Shown here: positions 40,143 to 47,096 of the stretch, in pieces
Layout: each line of letters starts with the position of its first letter
How positions within the stretch are numbered: position 1 is the first letter of the stretch
Assembly (NCBI GenBank): GCA_020630915.1
Contig: JAHDIF010000011.1
Coordinates: forward strand, 1 to 48,985
Direction of reading: 5' to 3'
From: Dokdonia sp.
GTDB lineage: Bacteria; Bacteroidota; Bacteroidia; Flavobacteriales; Flavobacteriaceae
Length of the DNA stretch: 48,985 nucleotides
Notes under the pieces: model-generated
Told to the model about the DNA's origin: nothing
The model's input: the letters and a program-made list of their open reading frames with translations, nothing else
Databases searched by the model: none
Made by a program: the position numbers and the translations under genes

Positions 40143-41377
40143 GAATCCCTATTAAGATACTCCATAACACTCTCCGTCGCCCCTGTGTTGCTATTAATAA
40201 AATGACCAGCAATCATTCCAGTTTGTGTTCTAAATTTTACATCCACTAATAGCTTAGATAAAATCTTATCAAACTCATCTTGATTGTTTACTGCATATAA
40301 CCCAGCGAGCTGTCTTAATCGTATGGCTTCTGGAAATTTATCTAAATGACTTCCCGTAATTATAGGCACTCCAAAGGTTGCTGGTTCTAAAATATTATGC
40401 AAGCCTGTACCTCCCATAGCGCCTCCTACATAAGCAATATGCGCATAACTGTATGCCTTAGCCAGTATCCCTATGGTATCTAGTATAAGTACATTACAGT
40501 CCGTAAGAGTCGTATTTTCTCTTTCAGAATACAATACGGTATTCACTTTTAAGCGTTGTTTTAATGGAGCAATTTTATCTGCTCGTATCTCGTGGGGTGC
40601 AATTATAAATTTGGCATCGCCCTTTTGATTATTGATAAATGAAACAATTATTTCATCGTCTTCTGGCCACGTACTCCCGCACACCACACAAAGTGAATTT
40701 TGAGTAAATTCTTCCAGAAAATCTAAGGTGTTATCCATTTCAATCTGTCTCGAAACACGATCAAATCGCGTATCACCACTTACTACTTGATTATCAAAAC
40801 CTAGCGTGGTTAGTATTTTTGATGACGAGACATCTTGTAGAAAGAAATATTCAAAAGCGCTTAATGTTTTCGTCATCCACTTACCATACCATTTAAAAAA
40901 TGGTTGCTGCGTTCTAAACACTCCCGAAAGTAAGTATGTTCGTATACCTCTTCTCGCTAGCTCAGAAAGATAATTGGGCCAAAATTCATATTTAATAAAA
41001 AATGCCATATCTGGTTGCACGAGGTCTACAAACTTTCGTGCATTAGACGGCGTATCTAGGGGAAGATATGTGGTCGCTTTCGCGAAAGCGTTAGCCTTCT
41101 TAATCTCATAACCAGACGGTGAAAAAAATGTAATAACTAATTGATGCTCTGGAAAGTGCTTTTGCATAGCTTCCATCACAGGCACGCCTTGCTCATACTC
41201 ACCCAGTGAAGCTGCGTGAAACCAAATGACTGGTGTATCTTTTAACAGAGAATGCTCCAATTGTGCAAAAACATCTCTACGTCCATTTACAAAAAGACGC
41301 ATCTTACTGCTAAAGAGACTACTCGCTGGCAATAGCTTTTCGAGAATGATTATAGCAAGATTATATAAGAAATGCAT
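40139..41377 (-). CDS. waaA: 3-deoxy-D-manno-octulosonic acid (Kdo) transferase
   Basis: From ATG 41377 the protein has 412 residues, the normal WaaA/KdtA length; the open frame to 41464 runs into the divergent region and is unlikely. It has an N-terminal membrane anchor and the GT-B-fold signatures WFHAASLGEYEQGVPVM (with the proposed catalytic Glu) and FIKYEFWPNYLSEL; the nucleotide-sugar site includes GTGLHNILEPATFGVPIITG. It adds Kdo to lipid A at the inner membrane. Palindrome copy 12 is read as AFAKA. It is divergent from the sugar aminotransferase gene. Confidence 0.94.
   Translation of the reverse strand: MHFLYNLAIIILEKLLPASSLFSSKMRLFVNGRRDVFAQLEHSLLKDTPVIWFHAASLGEYEQGVPVMEAMQKHFPEHQLVITFFSPSGYEIKKANAFAKATTYLPLDTPSNARKFVDLVQPDMAFFIKYEFWPNYLSELARRGIRTYLLSGVFRTQQPFFKWYGKWMTKTLSAFEYFFLQDVSSSKILTTLGFDNQVVSGDTRFDRVSRQIEMDNTLDFLEEFTQNSLCVVCGSTWPEDDEIIVSFINNQKGDAKFIIAPHEIRADKIAPLKQRLKVNTVLYSERENTTLTDCNVLILDTIGILAKAYSYAHIAYVGGAMGGTGLHNILEPATFGVPIITGSHLDKFPEAIRLRQLAGLYAVNNQDEFDKILSKLLVDVKFRTQTGMIAGHFINSNTGATESVMEYLNRDS
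41076..41089. repeat. Iterated palindrome GCTTTCGCGAAAGC, copy 12
   Basis: Perfect copy in waaA, read as AFAKA on the minus strand. Confidence 0.9.
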
Positions 41378-41514
41378 GGTTGTAAAAATACCGTTTTGTC
41401 TTAAAATACATTGGCTACAGGAAGGAGATTTTGTATTTTTACATCTATTCACTGTATAAATCATACAGTTTTTCTTTACTCATTAAACTTCGGTATTCCG
41501 ATAATTTTCTTAGG

Positions 41515-42648
41515 ATGAAAAAAATACAAATGGTAGACCTCAAAGGTCAGTATGCAGGTATTAAAGAGCGTGTAGATGCCTCAATACAAGAGGTTATTAA
41601 TAGTGCTGCGTTTATAAACGGCCCTGAAGTACACACATTCCAGAAAGAACTAGAAGAATACCTAGGTATCAAAAATGTAATCCCCTGCGCAAACGGTACA
41701 GATGCTCTACAGATAGCGCTTATGGGATTAGGTCTTCAACCAGGTGATGAAGTAATTACAGCAGATTTTACTTTTGCAGCTACCGTAGAAGTAATTGATT
41801 TATTGCAACTCACATCTGTATTAGTAGATGTTGACCCCGTAAACTTTAACATTAATACAGATGCCATTAAAAAGGCAATTACCCCAAAAACTAAAGCAAT
41901 AATCCCAGTTCATCTATATGGTATGGCGGCTAATATGGATGCTATTATGGAAATAGCCAATGAACACAATCTATTTGTTATAGAAGATAATGCTCAAGGA
42001 ATTGGGTCTACCTACACTGGAAAAGATGGTGAAAAGCATAAAACAGGAACTATAGGGCACGTAGGGACTACATCTTTTTTCCCTTCTAAAAATTTAGGGT
42101 GTTATGGAGATGGAGGAGCTATTTTTACCAATGATGATGATCTTGCGCATACCTTAAGGGGTATTGTAAATCACGGGATGTATAAAAGATACCATCATGA
42201 TGTAGTGGGCGTAAACAGTAGACTAGACTCTATCCAAGCAGCTGTATTAAGAGCCAAATTACCTAAGTTAGATGCTTACAATGATGCAAGACGTACCGCT
42301 GCAAGAAAATATTCTGCTGCCTTTGCCGCAGAAGATAAAATCATCACGCCTTTTGTGTGTGACAGCTGTGATTGCCATGTTTTTCATCAGTATACGCTAC
42401 GCTTAAAAGATACAGACCGCGACGCACTAGCAGCGCACTTAGCAGAAAAAGAAATCCCGTATGGAATTTACTATCCAATACCATTGCATAAACAGAAAGC
42501 TTATATGGATGACCGTTATAGGGATGAAGACTTTCCCGTAACAAACGAACTTGTAAAACAAGTAATCTCTCTCCCAATGCATACTGAACTGGATGACGAG
42601 CAAATTGATTATATTACAAAGACCATTATAGACTTTGTAAATAAATAA
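41515..42648 (+). CDS. DegT/DnrJ/EryC1/StrS-family sugar aminotransferase
   Basis: From ATG 41515 (MKKIQMVDLKG) the protein has 377 residues, the usual length; the upstream frame to 41431 lacks family similarity. Signatures: PCANGTDALQIALMGLG (about 57-73), VIEDNAQGIG, and SFFPSKNLGCYGDGGAI with PLP Lys192. It moves an amino group to a keto-sugar nucleotide for lipopolysaccharide or polysaccharide. The neighbouring waaA supports a surface-glycan role; the exact sugar is unknown. Confidence 0.92.
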   Translation: MKKIQMVDLKGQYAGIKERVDASIQEVINSAAFINGPEVHTFQKELEEYLGIKNVIPCANGTDALQIALMGLGLQPGDEVITADFTFAATVEVIDLLQLTSVLVDVDPVNFNINTDAIKKAITPKTKAIIPVHLYGMAANMDAIMEIANEHNLFVIEDNAQGIGSTYTGKDGEKHKTGTIGHVGTTSFFPSKNLGCYGDGGAIFTNDDDLAHTLRGIVNHGMYKRYHHDVVGVNSRLDSIQAAVLRAKLPKLDAYNDARRTAARKYSAAFAAEDKIITPFVCDSCDCHVFHQYTLRLKDTDRDALAAHLAEKEIPYGIYYPIPLHKQKAYMDDRYRDEDFPVTNELVKQVISLPMHTELDDEQIDYITKTIIDFVNK

Positions 42649-42656
42649 CCCTAATT

Positions 42657-43937
42657 ATGAAAAAACAACTCCTCGTACTCCTCATCGCCATTATGGGGAT
42701 GAGCACTTATGCCCAAAAGCGAACCCTCTTACATTGTGGCGCCCTGATAGACACACAAAACGGAAAAGTCCTCTCTGAGCAAACCGTAACCGTAGAAGGC
42801 AATAAAATTATTAAAGTTGAAAAGGGATACACTTCCGCGAAAGCAAACGAAACGATTATTGACCTCACCTCTCAGACCGTAATGCCTGGACTTATTGATA
42901 TGCACGTCCATATTGAAGGAGAAACAAGCCCTAGTCGTTATCTGGAAACTTTTACCAAGAACAAAGCCGATATAGCCTTTAAAGCCTATGAAATAGGAGA
43001 ACGTACCTTAATGGCAGGGTTTACAGGAGTCAGAGATTTAGGCGGCTCTGGGGTAAACGTTGCGCTTCGCAATGCTATTAACGCAGGTACTGTAAAAGGT
43101 CCAAGAATTTATACCGCAGAAAAAGCCATTGGAACCACAGGTGGTCACGCAGATCCTACCAATGGTTACAGAGAAGACCTTATGGGAGATCCAGGTCCCT
43201 CTAAGGGAGTCATTAACAGTGTAGATGATGCTCGCAAAGCCGTAAGACAAAGATATAAAAATGGAGCTGACTTAATTAAAATTACGGCTACAGGCGGTGT
43301 CTTAAGTGTGAGTAAAAATGGGGTAAACCCTCAATTTACTCAAGAAGAAGCAAATGCAATTGTAGCTACAGCAAAAGAGTACGGAATGAACGTAGCCGCC
43401 CATGCTCACGGTATAGAAGGAATGCAAAGAGCCATTAAAGCAGGCGTACAAACGATAGAGCACGGATCTCTTATGGACAAGGAAACCGCCCAGCTTATGA
43501 AGAAATACAATTGCTATCTTGTCCCTACACTCTCTGCAGGTCGCTATGTCCGTAAGCAAGCAGATATAAAGGGATATTATCCTGATATTATAATTCCTAA
43601 GATCATGAAAGTAGATGAAGGTATACTAGCTACAATGAAGATGGTCTATCAAGAAAATGTGCCTATTGCCTTTGGTACAGATGCAGGAGTATTCCCACAC
43701 GGAGAAAATGCAAAAGAATTTGCTTATATGGTAGAAACAGGATGGTCTCCTATGTTTGCCATACAATCTGCTACAATTACAAATGCTAAACTATTAGATA
43801 TGGAAGGACAGCTAGGCGTCATTAAAGCTAATTTCCTTGCTGATATCATTGCAGTGGATGGAAATCCCATAGATACTATTACTGCAATGGAAAACGTTTC
43901 TTTTGTTATGAAAAATGGAACCGTTTACAAGAAATAA
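42657..43937 (+). CDS. Exported amidohydrolase family protein (imidazolonepropionase-like)
   Basis: The 426-residue protein has a signal peptide (cleavage near TYAQ). The metal-dependent amidohydrolase barrel follows: GLIDMHVHIEGE with the two histidines, DLIKITATGGVLS with the bridging-lysine position, NVAAHAHG, TIEHGSLMD and FGTDAGVFPHG with the catalytic Asp. Relatives include exported Xaa-Pro dipeptidases and imidazolonepropionase-like enzymes; I would not call it HutI although hutU is in the window. It starts 8 bases after the aminotransferase gene, so the two share a transcript. A degenerate iterated palindrome (42831-42844) encodes TSAKA in it. Confidence 0.88.
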   Translation: MKKQLLVLLIAIMGMSTYAQKRTLLHCGALIDTQNGKVLSEQTVTVEGNKIIKVEKGYTSAKANETIIDLTSQTVMPGLIDMHVHIEGETSPSRYLETFTKNKADIAFKAYEIGERTLMAGFTGVRDLGGSGVNVALRNAINAGTVKGPRIYTAEKAIGTTGGHADPTNGYREDLMGDPGPSKGVINSVDDARKAVRQRYKNGADLIKITATGGVLSVSKNGVNPQFTQEEANAIVATAKEYGMNVAAHAHGIEGMQRAIKAGVQTIEHGSLMDKETAQLMKKYNCYLVPTLSAGRYVRKQADIKGYYPDIIIPKIMKVDEGILATMKMVYQENVPIAFGTDAGVFPHGENAKEFAYMVETGWSPMFAIQSATITNAKLLDMEGQLGVIKANFLADIIAVDGNPIDTITAMENVSFVMKNGTVYKK

Positions 43938-43959
43938 GAATATATTTCCGTTAAAATTA

Positions 43960-43995
43960 AAACCCCGTTTCGAACTATCACTAAACGGGGTTTCT
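43960..43995. terminator. Bidirectional terminator
   Basis: AAACCCCGTTT (43960-43970) pairs with AAACGGGGTTT (43983-43993), 11 bp with a 12-base loop. It separates the amidohydrolase and the converging OmpA gene. Confidence 0.83.
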
Positions 43996-44015
43996 TAAGT
44001 TGGGTAATCTTTTAT

Positions 44016-45977
44016 CTATTTCTCTACGATAATAAACTCAGAGCGTCTATTTAATTGGTGCTCTTCTTCACTACACTCTATACCATTCCCACAGGCATTT
44101 GTAAGTTGTGTCTCGCCATAGCCTCTACCCGTAAGTCTTGAGTTGCTTATACCACCATTATTTACAATGTAACGTATGGTAGATAGGTTTCTGTTTTGAG
44201 ACAGCGTCATATTGTATCCATCTGGTGCACGACTATCTGTATGTGAGCGTACATCTATTTTTAGGTTAGGATACTCTCTCATTACAGTAATAACCTTCTG
44301 TAGCACAGCTGCTGCATCAGGACGAATGTTATACTTGTCAAAATCAAAGTAAATAGGATTCAAGTTTAGAATCTTAGCAAGATCATCTCCTACCTCTACC
44401 TTTAATGGTGGCTTTAAGTAAAGATCTCTATTAAGTACTGCACCTACTTCTGTGCCTGTATTTACAACAGCCTCTGCTGGCTCATAATCTGTCTTGCTTG
44501 CTCTTATGATGTACGACGATGAACAGTCTACATCAGGGAAGCTAAATCTTCCTGCGCTATCACTCGTTTTTGTTGCAACTACCTCATTGGCAATATTACG
44601 CAACTCTACAGTCGCTAGAGGAAGTATCTCGTCTGTCTTTACATCTCTGGTAACACCCGTGATGTTCTGAGCACAAGCTGTAAGTAGTTTTTGCTTTCTT
44701 GTAAAATGATAGATATCATCATTGCCTAAACCGGTGGCTCTACTTGAAGCAAAGTATCCTTCGCCCTTATCATTATCTAAAATCAATCCAAAATCGTCTG
44801 CACTACTGTTTACAGGCTTACCTACATTATAAGAATCTCCTGGAATTCCGTTGTCTTCTAACTGCGTTACAAAAACGTCAAGACCTCCTAATCCTACGTG
44901 ACCATCTGTAGCATAAAACATACGACCATCCGAAGTAATAAAAGGGAAGGTCTCTCTACCCTCTGTATTAATCTGGTCTCCTAAATTTTCTGGCTCACTA
45001 AAAGAACCATCTACATTGATGTCTACTTTCCAAAGATCACTTAATCCCTTTGTACCTGGTCTGTCCGAAGCAAAGTATAGCACTTCTTCATTTGGACTTA
45101 AAGCTGGATGCGCGGTAGAAAACTCATCACTATTAAAAGGAAGCTCTTCTGGCACACTCCATACATTACCTGACTTGTAACTTCTAAACAGCTTCAGTTT
45201 AGTCGTGCCGTCATTATCCTTTCTTAGCTTGTTTTTCCTGTCATAGTTATTTCTTGTGAAATAAACCACATCACCATTCTTTGTGAATACAGATGTACTC
45301 TCGTGATACGGTGTGTTCATCTCATCTGATAACTTGGATACTGATGGACTTTCTGATCCTGGATTGTCTACAATAAATAAATCTAAAAAAGGCTGGTCGT
45401 TCCAATCGTGTATATAATCTCCAGTACTGCTTTCTCTGTTAGAAGAAAATACCAAACGATCTCCATAAAAACTAGGACCAAAATCTTCTAAACCACTATT
45501 AAAATATACCTTCTCTACACTGTAACGACCTGACTGCGCTTCTATCTCTTTAAGATAATCACGCTCCTTGCTAAACATCTCTCCTCTTGAATCACCGCCT
45601 TTAAGCTGTTGGAACTTGTCCATTTGGGCATCTGCAAGATCATAACGTTGTAAGCTCTTTAATGACTGAGCATACTTAAAGTAATACTCTGCATTATCTA
45701 AATTAGAAGCAATACTGTCATTAGACAATAACTTACCATACCACTTGGCCGCTTCTGTGTACTCTCCAGTTAGATAATACGAGTCGCCTAGATTTTTATA
45801 CACCTCTACAGACTCCATATTCTTGTCTGCAAGATTAAGGTAAATACTACGAGCATCCATATAAGAGAAATTCTCAAACTCCTTAGCTGCCGTCTTAACT
45901 TTGCCTTGCGCAGATACGCCCAAAACAACACCACAAAATGCGATCGTCAATATATTTTTGAGTAATTGTTGTGTCAT
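44016..45977 (-). CDS. OmpA-family protein with TPR, PD40 and CarboxypepD_reg domains (PorE-like layout)
   Basis: The 653-residue protein has a signal peptide (cleavage near VSAQ), TPR-like helices (about 25-115), a PD40/WD40-like propeller (about 150-430, with VFSSNRESS, YFASDRPGTKGLSDLW and FPFITSDGRMFYAT), a CarboxypepD_reg-like domain (about 440-525) and a peptidoglycan-binding OmpA domain (about 540-653, with VRSHTDSRAPDGYN and NRRSEFII). It anchors an outer-membrane complex to the cell wall. This order is that of PorE-type proteins linked to PorP/SprF in type IX secretion. It is last in the adhesin-PorP-OmpA operon. Confidence 0.92.
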   Translation of the reverse strand: MTQQLLKNILTIAFCGVVLGVSAQGKVKTAAKEFENFSYMDARSIYLNLADKNMESVEVYKNLGDSYYLTGEYTEAAKWYGKLLSNDSIASNLDNAEYYFKYAQSLKSLQRYDLADAQMDKFQQLKGGDSRGEMFSKERDYLKEIEAQSGRYSVEKVYFNSGLEDFGPSFYGDRLVFSSNRESSTGDYIHDWNDQPFLDLFIVDNPGSESPSVSKLSDEMNTPYHESTSVFTKNGDVVYFTRNNYDRKNKLRKDNDGTTKLKLFRSYKSGNVWSVPEELPFNSDEFSTAHPALSPNEEVLYFASDRPGTKGLSDLWKVDINVDGSFSEPENLGDQINTEGRETFPFITSDGRMFYATDGHVGLGGLDVFVTQLEDNGIPGDSYNVGKPVNSSADDFGLILDNDKGEGYFASSRATGLGNDDIYHFTRKQKLLTACAQNITGVTRDVKTDEILPLATVELRNIANEVVATKTSDSAGRFSFPDVDCSSSYIIRASKTDYEPAEAVVNTGTEVGAVLNRDLYLKPPLKVEVGDDLAKILNLNPIYFDFDKYNIRPDAAAVLQKVITVMREYPNLKIDVRSHTDSRAPDGYNMTLSQNRNLSTIRYIVNNGGISNSRLTGRGYGETQLTNACGNGIECSEEEHQLNRRSEFIIVEK

Positions 45978-46020
45978 AAGTGAAATATTTTAGTCTACTT
46001 ATTTTGGTTTGATATGTTAC

Positions 46021-46034
46021 GCTTTCGCGAAAGT
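46021..46034. repeat. Degenerate iterated palindrome GCTTTCGCGAAAGT
   Basis: One-base variant of the iterated palindrome in the 101-base gap between the OmpA and PorP genes. Confidence 0.75.
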
Positions 46035-46078
46035 ATAACCATTTTCTATTATTAATACCTATTTCCTTAATTCGTGCT

Positions 46079-47035
46079 CTAGAAGAATCTAGGAGAAATT
46101 AAACGTTTTGGATTCTTGAATATCTCATAGCGTAAAAAGATCTCATAACTCCCATCATTATACTGCTGTAAGTCTGTTGTCTCACGATCATAAGCTAAAC
46201 CTATCATTAAACCGTCTGTAACTTGAAAGCCTACTAAGGCACTCAATGCAGCACTCCATCGATAGGCTAAACCTAAAGTAAGCCTATCATACAACAACGC
46301 ATTGGCCGTTAGATCAACCTGTAAGGGCGCTCCAGCTACCAACTTTACTAAACCTGCAGGCTTAAACTTAAAATCTGGCGTAATATCAAATACATAACCA
46401 GAGGTTAAGTAGTAGTTCACTCGCTCCCTAGCCAAAAAAGTAGCATTGGGATTATTCGTGTTCTGACTGTCATCAAAATGCTCCGTCTCTAATAAATTAG
46501 GAACACTCAAACCTGCATAAAACTTATCTGTATGATAAAACAACCCTACGCCAACTTGAGGAGAAAAACGATTGTCTATATTACTAGACAACAAAGGATC
46601 GCCACCATTAAAGGCAGAAGCCTCACTATAATTTACATCTAACAAATGTACACCAGCACTTATTCCAAAGGCTAACTTACCAGTATCTGATGTAGGTATC
46701 GTATAACTAAAGGATCCATCTATATACGTCTCATTCGTAATAAATATCTCATCATTTACCACATTTAAACCTAATCCTACTCGCTTAGACTCTCCAATAG
46801 GTGAATGTAACGAAAAGGTCTGCGTACGTGGACCCCCATCTAAACCCACCCACTGACTACGGTGTAAACCTAATATGCTTAAGCCCCCTCGAGAACCAGC
46901 ATACGCCGGATTAATACTTAAAGTATTGTACATATACTGAGTATACTGAGCATCCTGTTGAGCAAACATCTCTGAAGTATGTAAACTCAATACTGCTAAA
47001 AACAAAACTAGTATAGCGTTATAACTTTTTTTCAT
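46079..47035 (-). CDS. Type IX secretion system membrane protein PorP/SprF
   Basis: The 318-residue protein has a signal peptide (cleavage near MFAQ) and the family's opening AQYTQYMYNTLSINPAYAGS (about 29-48), then SILGLHRSQWVGLDGGPRTQ, and an alternating-strand barrel to the end. PorP/SprF outer-membrane proteins usually pair with one large T9SS-exported protein encoded next to them; here that is the adhesin at 47097. It likely helps anchor or move that protein at the surface. Both neighbours are on the same strand (gaps 61 and 101 bases). Confidence 0.94.
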   Translation of the reverse strand: MKKSYNAILVLFLAVLSLHTSEMFAQQDAQYTQYMYNTLSINPAYAGSRGGLSILGLHRSQWVGLDGGPRTQTFSLHSPIGESKRVGLGLNVVNDEIFITNETYIDGSFSYTIPTSDTGKLAFGISAGVHLLDVNYSEASAFNGGDPLLSSNIDNRFSPQVGVGLFYHTDKFYAGLSVPNLLETEHFDDSQNTNNPNATFLARERVNYYLTSGYVFDITPDFKFKPAGLVKLVAGAPLQVDLTANALLYDRLTLGLAYRWSAALSALVGFQVTDGLMIGLAYDRETTDLQQYNDGSYEIFLRYEIFKNPKRLISPRFF

Positions 47036-47049
47036 AAGTGTATATTTTA

Positions 47050-47077
47050 ATCCGATGGCCTAATACAACCATCGGAT
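47050..47077. other. Intercistronic hairpin between adhesin and PorP genes
   Basis: ATCCGATGG (47050-47058) pairs with CCATCGGAT (47069-47077), 9 bp with a 10-base loop. It has no T-run on the minus strand. It may stabilise or attenuate the transcript between the adhesin stop and the PorP start. Confidence 0.55.
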
Positions 47078-47096
47078 ATAGATTGGATATATTTTA

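Noticed and set aside
7355-41089. parS or Noc-binding sites as explanation of the iterated palindrome
   Set aside because: TTTC and GAAA are separated by 2 bases here but by 4 in both parS (TTTCACGTGAAA) and the Noc site, so the sequences do not align; the copies are also spread over 34 kb.
42657-43937. hutI (imidazolonepropionase) partner of hutU
   Set aside because: The protein has a signal peptide and is 25 kb away; exported amidohydrolases of this type have other substrates.
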